Origin: Caballeronia sordidicola
GTDB taxonomy: Bacteria; Pseudomonadota; Gammaproteobacteria; Burkholderiales; Burkholderiaceae
NCBI RefSeq assembly: GCF_000729995.1
Contig: NZ_JNFG01000009.1
Location: forward strand, 62,001 to 126,000
Direction of reading: 5' to 3'
Length of the DNA: 64,000 bases
Below, piece by piece: positions 26,701 to 35,529 of this stretch (the first letter of the stretch is position 1; every line of letters begins with the position of its first letter). The translations under genes were made by a program, and so were the position numbers. A model generated the notes under the pieces. It searched no databases. It was given only the letters and a program-made list of their open reading frames with translations, and was not told the DNA's origin.

Positions 26701-27807
26701 CACTGCTCGGGACGGCAGGTCACGAGTTGTCAGGAGCAGATGGTCGAATGCAGAAGCTAGCGCGGACGCGTCAAATGCCGACAAGTCGACCCAGCAATCG
26801 ACGCCGCCAAGTTCTTTTCCGACCAAGCTGGCGACAGTTGTCTTCCCTCTCCCCTCGGAGCCGACAATCAGCGCGGGGAAGCCTCGTCGAACGATCGCTT
26901 CGATAAGCGGTCGACGAGGCAAGCAGAACCGCGGAAGCGTAGGTTCGACCCCCAGTGTGGCGGATGAGAAAGAGACCGAGGGCAGTTGCCCCGGCGTCGC
27001 GCCTCTCCCAGCAGCCAACGCTCGGCCCATTAGAGAGACGAGGTCGCGTGTCAAAGGGAGCATCACGCTCGTTTTGGCCTCAAACACTTTGAGCAGATCT
27101 GCTTTGGTCAGGGAGCGTAAGTTGACGTCGCGATGCTTGATCGTTTCGACGCAATGAGCGAGAAGTCCGTCGACAGCTTTCAGCGACTCGTTGTGGTCGA
27201 TGTTCCGCTTGTCGCCCAAATCGATTGCCTCCCGTTCCACGGCAAGCCGAACCGCATCCGTCGAGGGTTCTTTTGTCGCCCAATCGATGCGCTCGAAGAG
27301 CTTTGAACGCAGTTCCACCGGGGTGGCAGAGTCAAGGAACCGCCGTAAGGTTGGGGGCTGCAGGGTTGAATTCAGATGGCGAGCAACGCGTGATGCGGCA
27401 TCGTCGTCCCCTTCGGCCGCCATTCGCCAAAGGTCTATTCCTTTCACGCCTTGGAACGGATCGCCTTTCTCCGAGCCAACGTCCCCTCGCGTGACGAAGC
27501 GCATTCTGATCGGCCGGCTTGGGTTGCGTTCGAGGTGAGCCCAGAAATTCTCGATAGCTTCGCGGACATCACCGGACCCGAGCGAGATGTTCTTGCCGGA
27601 GTTTTTGATCTGAGATGTGCTGGTTTCGCCGTTTTCGTCTACGAGGTCAAAGTCTTCCGCGCCTTCCAGGTAAAGCAATTGACCAGCGCCGAGCTGCATC
27701 CAAGCCTCGATTGATCGCCAAATTTGATAGTCGTAGCCCCGCAGCGAATCGATTGCCTGCCGACGGGTGTCGGCTGTGACCGGAGTGGAACGCGTATCGG
27801 AAATCAC
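23701..27807 (-). CDS. Cap4/Mrr-type nuclease fused to a STAND NTPase with helical repeats (Avs-like)
   Basis: A 1368-residue protein. The N-terminus has a PD-(D/E)XK layout typical of Cap4/DUF4297-like nucleases: RGYDYQ with Gln28, then YLEGAEDFDLVD (about 46-57), then TSQIKNS with Gln66 and Lys68. A P-loop NTPase follows, with Walker A GSEGRGKTT at 316-324 and Walker B AVVVVDDFP near 368. From about residue 600 to the end the chain is alpha-helical and rich in Ala, Leu and Trp, resembling TPR-like sensor regions. This nuclease-STAND-repeat order is that of AVAST/Avs defence proteins, which recognise phage proteins and then degrade DNA. It is upstream of the SIR2 stub and helicase on the same strand. 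Confidence 0.75.
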   Translation of the reverse strand: MISDTRSTPVTADTRRQAIDSLRGYDYQIWRSIEAWMQLGAGQLLYLEGAEDFDLVDENGETSTSQIKNSGKNISLGSGDVREAIENFWAHLERNPSRPIRMRFVTRGDVGSEKGDPFQGVKGIDLWRMAAEGDDDAASRVARHLNSTLQPPTLRRFLDSATPVELRSKLFERIDWATKEPSTDAVRLAVEREAIDLGDKRNIDHNESLKAVDGLLAHCVETIKHRDVNLRSLTKADLLKVFEAKTSVMLPLTRDLVSLMGRALAAGRGATPGQLPSVSFSSATLGVEPTLPRFCLPRRPLIEAIVRRGFPALIVGSEGRGKTTVASLVGKELGGVDCWVDLSAFDASALASAFDHLLLTTRDLPSRAVVVVDDFPVATTITQAVWTRFGVVAEQCARREQFLILTAKGVHPEAVDPRLRTAGIHIHAVPDLSREEIGEFVSALGCPSDQSLQFAAAILARSGGGHPKLVHLLGLELQGADWHNPPATLMENPPASIEQARAFARREAARTLPDTDLDLLYSLSLALSTLDREAVLLIGEEFVGLRSPGDALDRMVGRWIETQSSHEYKITALLTQQAKLVWSPKKVAQAHECIFDALVRRRSISMDKAFALFMHAWESGDDSRLSAILSSLIDEKRALHGAAADLVTPIVFVGRGDSANTARFSAHTIALLRLTQFRIAKLRATAELSLLATEWEDSVARIQNAKQRDASQFMWAMSVADSPDQSFGARTIVHALEEINRLEPAIPEAPISEGMTTELCPRGITADADLIAALFGFNFARCKDLDQLREFIGALEATTPAARDRMLKAFTIPMFSRNHLFVQGPWKNEANREAPRWQLAEETLLRMLSLAEQWNAKAMGVSAARLLSVLYEDHLSRGADSLACLRTATESFGDAPVLIAQEAAVYFGRNDFKQALNLWKGSLWRPTSSDADLERDPHVLRKAAYAAGTSGDFGAASEWFEIASQSASESAMPAMTGGALFDAAYCAFKDGARSRVVGLVVAGLSAFERDFDPGKQFDLFAAKKLGGHVLRWILEQLRGKFESEPVGEPQLGQCSNPHRDKSIAELPKLPSEMAAMFVVEIASLLRVEGEGVEALRATLSNSRLVTAGSLFWNLCCDELFDRGQFEQLSDCLYHQSEYYWQYWAQKRNQSHSLPRALLPFEGEVLDADRSVPMGVESVFCLALFIRALSGGSVEELAAAWIADLGGLAHSAVLLGEAREALRAISVDPVDAGKLATTSDANPIDRLGAVFRLLMESRRSPETTARCQIRALNWLSTLPSKVFLDSAFKPLAKAFSNMWREHARTPALLRSPSLSVPLLREAICEEGNAPEQLAQLLRAASLATSVQLPQQLFDQLNSAATLHRARLPW

Positions 27808-29192
27808 TGAATGCCCATTCCTGCGAAGGACGCGTCCCGTTCACGAATCGGTAGCCCAAGCGCCATCGTGTGGGCACACGAGGTCGCCAGCGCAATGTCT
27901 TGTGGAAGAGACGCGGCGATAACTCGTGTCGGTTGGTCAGCCTCAGGGTGTGACATCGGCGTTATTGTTGCCTCGGGATTTGTATCGCATTTTACGGGCA
28001 AGAGTGCCTGATTTGCTGAATTACCTTTCCATCGCCGGATAAAAATTTTCGTGGAAGGTGATCGTTGTGGCGAGTTTCAGCATCGATCTGATCCCGGAGA
28101 ATTCAGCCCAGATTCCATGATTCTTTGTGGCCAATTTTGGCAATATGATGCAATCCGAGGATCTAATGCTATCTGAAAATCTTCATCCCGAGTTACCGCG
28201 TAATTGAGCGCCATTCGTTACAAAATACGTTCGTGTACTGCAGTATTAAGGCAAACCAGTTGGAGTCAAGTCGAACGAACAGAGCTATGGCAAGTCGAGG
28301 AGCTAAGCATTCTCGAAGCGCGGGAGCGGAAGGGCACCAATGCGTTAGATATCGGCCAGAGAAGGATCGCAGCCCGTGACGCGATGAAGAGCGAGTTGAC
28401 ACTCGGAGTATTTGAAAGTGAAGCTGACTTTTTCGCGATCATCGGGTCGCTGTCGCGCACCGGCCTGATCTCAACCGTCGCGGCATACGGTGGCACCTTC
28501 TATGAGTCTTCGCCGCTTTTCGAGCGCTTGGTCCACATGGTTGACTTTGACGCGGCTGCAGCATAGAGAGGAGATAGGGGCGAGAGTTGCGAGAAGGGAG
28601 AAATTGGTTCGAGATGCGCTGCTCGCAGTCCTTGGAGATGCTTCAACGACAATGAGACATGTAGAGGGTAGGGGCGCTGCAACTGATCAGTCTTACGGTG
28701 CGCTAAAATATATATCGTATTCCTACACAATTTTACATAAGCAAAGTTGTCAACGAGAAAGCCTGTGGAAGCAGGGGACTCACTGAGCAGAGAAACTGGA
28801 GGGCAACAACTACGCTGCGGTCAACTGCAAAACGCCGTCTCGATCACCAACTTGGTCGCCGTAAAAAAGAGGCGTGCGTAGCAAATACCGCAAGTTCGAG
28901 TACCGGTTAGTACGCGACAATTGACCGCTCACGTGCAGCCGCACTCAGACCCAATTGCGCCAGCCCAGTCCGATCCAAACTCAGGCGGCTCTCTTCGAGC
29001 TCCCAGTGTTAAGACGCAAGAGAACTCGAAGGGCCTGCACGAAAGCGTGAGTGAGGTAAGTGGGTTTGATTTGCACTGAATTCTGACCCGCCTGAAGCAG
29101 TATCCCAAGTCAGGATTTAGTGCAAACAACGCTGCCATGGTTCTCCTCAGCCTGCTAGTTGGATTGAGGCCACTGCTGCTGACGCGCTGGTA
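27808..29192. other. Long non-coding or decayed stretch between defence island and Tn3 unit
   Basis: About 1.4 kb. An open frame at 28204-28566 (plus) has a plausible C-terminal half (FESEADFFAIIGSLSRTGLI), but I recognise no family and no good start; it may be a gene relic. The rest shows no gene. 29070-29126 holds an 18-base imperfect inverted repeat, listed separately. Confidence 0.4.
29070..29126. repeat. Imperfect inverted repeat, possible abutting IS ends
   Basis: TTTGCACTGAATTCTGAC (29070-29087) and GTCAGGATTTAGTGCAAA (29109-29126) match at 16 of 18 positions when one is inverted, with a 21-base spacer. They could be the two ends of a lost IS or a hairpin. No transposase is between them. 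Confidence 0.45.
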
Positions 29193-29225
29193 GGGGTATT
29201 CGTCCTTTTCGTGCTAAATCTGGCG
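29193..29225 (+). repeat. Left terminal inverted repeat of the Tn3 unit
   Basis: Starts GGGGTATTCGTCCTTTTCGT. A degenerate second copy of its inner part (CCTTTTTGATGCAAAATCTG, then GCGC) lies inside the element at 29289-29312. Confidence 0.8.
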
Positions 29226-29288
29226 GTTTGATTTGATTTTTCTTTTAAAAACAATGGGATGCGAATTCCCCATTTTGCTGGAGCGCAC

Positions 29289-29312
29289 CCTTTTTGATGC
29301 AAAATCTGGCGC
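29289..29312 (+). repeat. Degenerate internal copy of the Tn3 terminal repeat
   Basis: CCTTTTTGATGCAAAATCTG followed by GCG aligns to the inner two-thirds of the terminal repeat (CCTTTTCGTGCTAAATCTGG, CG) with a one-base indel and few mismatches. The GGGG start is missing. It may be an older transposon end. Confidence 0.5.
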
Positions 29313-29476
29313 TTGTGTTCGACCGCGTCCGATCGGCAAGCGCGTGATTGAGTGCAGCTAGCCAATCCGCACCATGCGCTTGGTGGTTGCGCGCACGTTT
29401 CGTCGCAGCTACTGCTTCTGTGACGAGAGGCGCGTTGTCCCGTTCAACTCCGTCGTTACAGCTTTACAGAACCGCT

Positions 29477-32400
29477 TCACGATCCGGCCACGCGTCGCCA
29501 CGGGGCTGCGTCGAGCAGCACCTCGCGATAGCGGTCGATCGGAAAGTTCAACGTCCCGCGGAAATTGACATGTGCGAAGTGCGCCGGCCCCATCCGCCGC
29601 AGCCAGTCGTCGTCAACCCCTTGACCCTTGCTTCGCCAACGATCAAGGGTTGCCTGGATACGCCGCGTATTCCACGCAATGACCAGATTTGTCAGCAGCG
29701 TCAAAGAGCCGGATATCGCGATCATTTCGTCGCGGCGCCGTCCGCGCTCCGGCGCAATCTTGCCGGTGTAGATCGCGCGCTGCAACTGATGGACCGATTC
29801 GCCGCGGTTGAGCAGCGCATGCATTTCTCGCCTGAATTCAATGTTGCTGAAGTAGTCGCACAGGAAAAGCGTGCGCAGCATTCTGCCAAGGTGGTCCGCT
29901 GCCCGGTACACCGGGTCGCCCTGCGCCGCGCTGCCGAACCGCTGCAATGCGACCATTGCGCTCACGCGTCCCGCATGAATCGATGCGACGAGCCGCAGCA
30001 GTTCCGTCCAGCCAGCGCGAATCGCCTTGATGGAGATCTCGTAGGCGACGACCGCTGCCAGTCCCTCGGGAGCAGCCACGCCTTTCGGCAGATGCAGTTT
30101 GCGTTCCGAGAGGTTGCGCAGACGCGGGCAGAGATCAAAACCGAGCAGCTTCGACACTGTCATGCCTACGTTCGTGTATCCATGCGTGTCTACTGAAAGT
30201 CGCAACAGTCCACCGTCGTCGCGGTTCTCGTTGTGGCGGATCACGCCCTCGATCGCCACTCCAGCCTGGCGTTCATTCAGCACGATAAGCTGGTTATAGA
30301 CAGTACCGTGCTGATCCAGCACGTGCGTGTACATACCCACCGCATGGGTGCGACGTCGCGGATCGACCCGCGCATAAAAGAGGTGCGGTGACGTATCCAG
30401 GCTCATTGAGTCGCTCGATGCCTGCCGTCCGGTACCCCAGAGTTCCGTAATCGGATGCGTACGCTGGAACTGCACCACGCGATCGTTTGCACGCCACAGC
30501 CGACCCGGCATCTCAAGGAAGCGCATTGCCGTCGAAATGTGCGCCGGGTCCAATTGCGGGATCATGGCGGCAACGCTTTTCGCGTCCAGTTCCGTGCCAT
30601 GGGCGATCAACGCAACGTACAGCGAGACGAGTTCGTTCGCATCGCGCGCCTTGCGTGACCGGAGCACTTCACTGAAGCCAGTGTAGGCATCCATCTCCAT
30701 GATCATGTCGGCGAACTGTGCGGTGCCGATCTCCCTGAATATCAGATCCCGCGTGCGTTTCGGTATGCCATCGGTCGGCAACGCTTCGATCGCCGACAGA
30801 TCCAGCGCGCCGTCGGTGCCGATCGTCACGCGGTCTGCCTCGCGCGCTTCCTCAAGCGCGGCCAGGCCTGCCTTGAGGTGTTCCGTCAACCGTTCGATGA
30901 ACGGCTCCGCTGTTCCCGGCAATCCGAGCGACGACAGGTAGCGGTCGCGTTCGCTTTCCCATTGCGCGGGTGGAATCAGCAACTGGTCGCGCTCCCGGAA
31001 CGACAGGCTGTGGTTGATCCAGACTGAGCCGCGGCGAAGCCCCTTGCGCAGACCCGTGATTGCCGATGCCTCCAGTGCCCGCATCGCGCGCGTCCGATCG
31101 TCACCCTGGACGAGATCGCGCCAGGCGGCGCTGACCGGCACATCGCAGTCGGGTGGCAATTCGGTCGCGCCGCTGTCATGCAGTGTGCCGATAAGTTCGA
31201 GCTGTCGCAGGCTCGGTTCCGCTTCGCGGCCCACGAAGCCTAGCTCACGTAACGGCCCCAGCAGATTGCGGATGCGGTGATGATCGTCGGTGAGCGTTTC
31301 GCGTACGCTGGCTGCGTGACTTGCTGGTGGCCTGTCCCCGAGATCCTCGAGCAACTTGCCAATATCGTCGAGACGCTCTTGCGCCGTACGCTTGCCACTC
31401 TGAACCAGCGCCTTGATCGCGTCCAGTTGCTGCCGGTATTCGATAGCAGAGCGTGCCTGCCGGACCGTCGTGCGATCGTAAGCCTGCCGTACGAGGTCGG
31501 AGACCCGGCGCCCCGCTTGATAGAGTAGCGCGTCCGTCAGCTCGAGCAGCGTGATGCGTAGGAAAAAGATCAGCTCGATGGTGCGGGTCCAGTGCTTGAG
31601 TTCGCGGACCTTCGCAGGACGGCGAGCCTGGATGCGCTGCGCGTATGCGTGCTGCTTTGCGATTGGCACGGCGTCCAGTTCCCACGTATGCGCGCCGAGC
31701 TCTTTGAGGAATCGAACCTTCTCCAGGGTTTCGGTGAGCGTCGTGGGGCTGTGTCGCGCCGGCGGTGTCTTCAGCCATTCGAGCACTCTCATTCCGGAGG
31801 TCCCGTGCTGGGATGAGAGGACGGCATCAGCGTGCACCAACTGCGCTTGCGTGACCGTTGCCTCGATACGTGCAAGCAGACCGCGTTCAACATCCGACCA
31901 GATCGCACGGCCGAGATCCCGCAGTTTCCGCTCGGCAGGTATCAGAATGCGATGCTCATACAGCCAGCAATGGGCATGCTGGAGCAACTCGTCGAGGGTG
32001 AGCGATTCGGTGGCATCCGCGCTTTAAGTTCCACCCAGCGGCTCGGGCTGATCGACATCATGCCGAGATATTCGCAGGTCCAGGCCTGATGCTCATACAG
32101 TGTCTTATAGCGCTGATAAAGCGTGCGAAGGGAGGCGATCGTCGGAGTGGGCAGGCCGAGCCGCTCGCCAACATAGTGCAGTAACTGGCGCGGCAGTGTG
32201 CCGACATGATCGAGTGTGTGGCCACTGGCCCGCAGAAAGATCAGTTGGATCGCCGCGCCGGCACGACGATCACGCCGAAAACGCTCGTTGACTGCGGCAA
32301 CGTCGCTGTCAGTCAACGCGAAGTAGCGCTCCACGTCGAATTCGGACAATCGGGTGGGCAGGCGATCCTGTCCCACATAGCGAAATTCCAGACCTGGCAT
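29477..32400 (-). pseudogene. tnpA: Tn3-family transposase, frameshifted near its N-terminus
   Basis: The N-terminal part starts at 32400 with GGGAGGCAGGAG just before ATG: MPGLEFRYVGQDRLPTRLSE, then FDVERYFALTDSDVAAVNER up to RWVELKA. There the frame must shift back by one base (about 32017-32027) to continue SADATESLTLDELLQHAHCW and on to the end at 29477, a normal Tn3 transposase of about 975 residues. The catalytic region includes FYARVDPRRRTHAVGMYTHV (first Asp), DTHGYTNV (second Asp) and NRGESVHQLQRAIY (Glu region). The bases at the shift (CTT AAA GCG) do not form a correctly phased slippery heptamer, so I read it as an inactivating indel rather than programmed frameshifting. Confidence 0.75.
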
Positions 32401-32529
32401 CTCCTGCCTCCCGTCAAGGTCGCGCGATCCGCAGTCGCGGGCAGGTATGTTATCGCAGGCGTTTTTTGAACCTCCTGACAACAGTCTGAGCCGATGGCAG
32501 CGCTATAAATAACGGCTCTGCGCAGGAAG

Positions 32530-32562
32530 CGCCAGATTTAGCACGAAAAGGACGATTACCCC
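32530..32562 (-). repeat. Right terminal inverted repeat of the Tn3 unit
   Basis: On the minus strand begins GGGGTAATCGTCCTTTTCGT. It matches the left repeat with one mismatch in 33. Confidence 0.8.
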
Positions 32563-32643
32563 TACGCGCGCTCCTGCGTTAGGACGCTACATGCGGAAGA
32601 CGATGCTCGGGGAGAGTTTGGCAGCTCCAATAATCCGCTCGCG

Positions 32644-33093
32644 ATGAGTCGGGTACGGATGCCTCACTTCATCTTCTCGGAAGCCATCGACTGGCGGATG
32701 CTGCCTAAGTCGGTTATGGCTGAATGTCGAGAGCTCGCTCGTGCATCGGAGGCTCACGAGCTGTCTATCGTCGATTGCTGGTCGACAAACGTCAGTGATT
32801 TGCTTCTCACGTTCCACAAGATGAAGAAGCTCTGCGGCCATCTTGGTTACAGAGCGTGGATTATGGCGGCAACGGTACGGTCGGCCCACGGCCTTCCGGC
32901 TGCGCTTTGACTGGACAGCGAATGGGAGTCGCTTGACCTGCTCAAAGCGATGAATGAGGCCAATTCGTTCAAGGGTGACCCCGACGACGACTTCGAGTTG
33001 GACCCGGAGAACCCCATCGGTGGCGTTTTGCGAGGTGGCCGCAGGGCCTCATTGTTGAGCACCAGTTTCGACGACCACAGTCGCATTCACTAA
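32644..33093 (+). pseudogene. Unknown small gene with an in-frame TGA
   Basis: The frame from ATG 32644 gives 88 residues (MSRVRMPHFIFSEAIDWRML onward) to a TGA at 32908-32910. The same frame then stays open for another 60 codons (LDSEWESLDLLKAMNEANSF, then KGDPDDDFELDPENPIGGVL) to TAA at 33091-33093. The acidic, gene-like second part suggests that the TGA is a nonsense mutation or sequencing error. No family was recognised. It lies between the Tn3 unit and a strong hairpin at 33111-33143. Confidence 0.4.
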
Positions 33094-33110
33094 CGGCTTG
33101 CTTACAGAAG

Positions 33111-33143
33111 CGCGAGGTCCTATAACTAGTCGAGGACCTCGCG
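33111..33143. terminator. Strong hairpin, possible transcription terminator
   Basis: CGCGAGGTCCT (33111-33121) and AGGACCTCGCG (33133-33143) are perfect 11-base complements with an 11-base loop. It lies 17 bases after the stop of the preceding frame and before the gene at 33196. No long T-tract follows, so it could also be a regulatory or protein-binding site. Confidence 0.5.
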
Positions 33144-33195
33144 TCTTAGCTCGCTCAATTGAGCGCTATAAGCAATAACAAGAAGAGAGGCTGCT

Positions 33196-33532
33196 ATGGC
33201 AACTGGAAGGTTTATTCGCGCACTCGTCCTCGCTTTGGTCGCATCTGGAATGTCGCAATACTCCTACGCCAGTTCTTCATACGATTATCTCGGGAAAGCA
33301 ACGAACTCGTTGTACGCACTCGACGACAAATCGAGTCCTCAAGAGGTGTTGCAAGCCTATCGAGACGGATGTGGCGCCCTTCGTCGGCTGGACAAAGATG
33401 AAGACTTCAAACGGCGCTTAAACGATAAGGCAGGCTCGAAATCGAAATTACAAGTGCCGGACGAGGCTCTCAAAGCGGCACAAGAGCTTGCTGACAGCTT
33501 CGTCGTGCCCGAAATAACCCCCGGCGTCAGAA
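33196..33532 (+). pseudogene. 5' part of an exported protein gene split by an IS3-family element
   Basis: Starts at ATG 33196 with GAGAGG upstream. A signal peptide (MATGRFIRALVLALVASGMS, cleavage near SYA) is followed by about 85 residues of mature sequence (YDYLGKATNSLYALDDKSSP, then ALKAAQELADSFVVPEITPG) before the IS begins. In the IS sequence the frame ends at 33591. The likely remainder is at 35164-35529, which would give a protein of about 230 residues. No known family. It lies upstream of a membrane protein and a GH75-like chitosanase on the same strand, and the IS probably reduces their expression. Confidence 0.6.
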
Positions 33533-33591
33533 TAGTTGTCGTGTTATCTGATTCTTATAGACATGGTCCGGGGGCGGTAAAATCAGGGTGA

Positions 33592-35144
33592 ATGAAAACC
33601 TACTCAGCAGAAAGAAAAGAAGCGCTGGTGCGGCGCATGATGCCACCGGAAAACGCGCTGGTTTCGGCGCTGGCCAGAGAAACGGGGATTACCGAACAGA
33701 CGTTGTACACGTGGCGCCGACAGGCGAAAGGACAAGGGTTAGCCGTGCCGGGCGATGGGAAGAATCCCGAAGCATGGTTTTCGGAGGACAAGTTTGCAGT
33801 AGTGCTGGAAACCGCGCCGCTCAATGCAGCGGAGCTGGCCGAGTATTGCCGTCGAAAGGGTCTTTATCCGGAACAGATATCTGCCTGGCGAGCCGCCTGT
33901 CGAACTGCGAATGCGAATGCCACGGAGCTGGCACGCGAGCAGCGCCAGCAGTCGAAAGAGGACAGGAAGCGTATCCAGGAGCTCGAGAAGGAGTTGCAGC
34001 GCAAGGAGAAGGCGCTGGCGGAAGCGGCTGCGCTGCTGATTCTGAGAAAAAAAGCCCAGGCGATCTGGGGAGACAAAGAGGACGATTGATCAACGTCCCG
34101 GATCGCCTGTTATGTATATCGTTGATACGCGAGGCGGCGCAGTCAGGTTGCCGGCTGGAGAAGGCTTGCGACGAGCTGGGCCTGAGCCTGCGCACGTTCC
34201 AGCGCTGGGTGGGTGACGGTGACGCGGTGCACGCCGATGGCCGTACCACGACCGAACGGCCGCCGCCGGGTAACCAGCTGAGTGAGGCCGAACGGCAACA
34301 GATTCTTGAGGTAGCCAATAGTGCGGAGTTTGCCAGCTTGCCGCCCAGCCAGATCGTGCCAAGCCTGGCGGATCGCGGCGTGTATGTCGCGTCGGAATCG
34401 AGCTTTTACCGCGTGCTGCGCAGCGCCTCGCAGCAGCATCACCGGGGTCGTGCGCGCAAGCCTTCGACCCGGGTGGTGACCAGTCATTGTGCGACAGCGC
34501 CGAATCAGGTCTGGTCGTGGGACATCACGTGGCTGCCGGCGGCGGTCAAAGGACAGTACTACTACTGGTACATGATGCTGGACGTGTTCAGCCGCAAGAT
34601 TGTTGCTCACGAAGTGCATGAAGCCGAATCGGCGGAACTGGCCGCGTTGCTGATGCGGCGTGCCAGTCTGGCCGAGGGCCTGGCAGGACGTCCTCTGGTG
34701 CTGCACTCGGATAACGGCAGCCCGATGAAAGGTGCGACGATGCTTGCCACTCTGGAGAACTTGGGGGTTGCGGCCTCGTTTAGCCGGCCGCGTGTGAGTA
34801 ATGACAACCCGTACGCAGAGTCGCTGTTCCGCACCTGCAAGTACCGGCCCGACTATCCACGCAGGCCGTTCGGCAGCGTGGATGAGGCCCGTGCCTGGAC
34901 GCAGAAGTTCGTGCGTTGGTACAACCAGGAGCACAAACACAGCGGCCTGAAATTCGTCACGCCGGCGCAGCGCCACAACGGCGTAGCCGCCGCAGTGCTC
35001 GCGCAACGTGAAGCCGTTTATGCAGAGGCCAGGCAGCGCAATCCACAGCGTTGGTCCCGATCGACGCGCAATTGGGAATTGAAGGATGAAGTCTGGCTCA
35101 ATCCGGAGCGTATGCAGCCGGAAGAACTAAAGCAGTTTGCTTGA
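33592..35144 (+). CDS. IS3-family transposase OrfAB (two frames joined by -1 frameshift)
   Basis: OrfA (33592-34089, 165 residues) has an N-terminal helix-turn-helix (ALARETGITEQTLYTWRRQA) and a leucine-zipper-like coiled coil (RKRIQELEKELQRKEKALAE). OrfB, in the -1 frame to 35144, has the rve integrase core with the DDE triad: WSWDITWLP (Asp), VLHSDNGSPM (Asp) and NDNPYAESLFRT (Glu). OrfA runs through AAAAAAAG at 34047-34054, correctly phased for -1 slippage (AAA AAA read, then AGC CCA GGC), giving the OrfAB fusion with SPGDLGRQRGRLINVPDRLL across the joint. All parts seem intact, so this IS may be active. Confidence 0.85.
34047..34054 (+). promoter_or_regulatory. Programmed -1 frameshift slippery site (A7G) in the IS3 transposase
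   Basis: Seven A followed by G within LRKKA codons of OrfA, phased as A-AAA-AAA. The -1 frame leads directly into OrfB. A7G/A6G sites are the standard frameshift signal of IS3-family elements. Confidence 0.8.
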
Positions 35145-35163
35145 AGTGACGCGACAACTACGT

Positions 35164-35529
35164 TGACAACCGCCGATAACGGCGCTCACGCAAGTGGGTG
35201 TGGACGAAAAATTCGCGCACGTAATTATGAAAAGAGCGAGGCAGTTCAGTGGAGATATAACAAGCAAACCGGATGTCAAGCTCGTTGAGAGAGACATCAC
35301 CGAGATGAAGAACGCTGTGTGCGACGCTAGCAACGAGGTGTCTTCAGCGATAAGTGCGTCGGACCGCCAAAAGCTTCTCTTGTATGTGCAGCTCGGCATT
35401 GGTGGCGTAAGCATCATGGTGGCAGACGCCGTAACAGAGCTCCCCACAGCGGGGCTGTCGGCTCTTTCCTTATCGCTCGGCGCTGGGATGGCGTCGGCTG
35501 CGATGTCGAAGGGGTTTCCCGGAAGTTGA
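35164..35529 (+). pseudogene. 3' part of the exported protein gene split by the IS3-family element
   Basis: Immediately after the IS the frame QPPITALTQVGVDEKFAHVI onward is open to TGA at 35529. It contains a helical amphipathic middle (KLVERDITEMKNAVCDASNE) and a C-terminal hydrophobic, glycine-rich stretch (VQLGIGGVSIMVADAV, LSLSLGAGMASAA) that could insert in a membrane. A GTG at 35194 could restart translation as a 111-residue protein. Its position and strand make it the probable remainder of the gene at 33196. No family was recognised. Confidence 0.5.

Larger units (their letters stand above)
29193..32562 (-). mobile_element. Compact Tn3-family transposition unit (transposase only)
   Basis: The terminal inverted repeats are 29193-29225 and 32530-32562. 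Both read GGGGTAxTCGTCCTTTTCGT then GCTAAATCTGGCG inward, identical over 33 positions except one. The GGGG start is classical for Tn3-family ends. Between them is only a Tn3-type tnpA; no resolvase or cargo lies inside. The five bases outside each end do not match, so there is no clear target duplication. The bases just outside both GGGG ends are both GTA, so the repeats may extend outward. Confidence 0.8.
33533..35160 (+). mobile_element. IS3-family insertion sequence
   Basis: Imperfect terminal repeats TAGTTGTCGTG (33533-33543) and CGCGACAACTA (35150-35160) bracket an orfA/orfB pair joined by a -1 frameshift site. It interrupts an exported-protein gene. No clear target duplication was found. 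Length is about 1.63 kb. Confidence 0.75.

Noticed and set aside
28204..28566. 120-codon open frame after the defence genes
   Set aside because: The C-terminal half looks protein-like, but there is no good ribosome binding site and no family; left as part of a decayed intergenic region.
32017..32027. Programmed frameshifting in the Tn3 transposase
   Set aside because: The bases are not a slippery heptamer in the correct phase, and Tn3 transposases normally have one frame; an indel is simpler.
34143..35006. 287-codon minus-strand frame opposite the IS3 transposase
   Set aside because: Antisense shadow of the DDE domain of OrfB.
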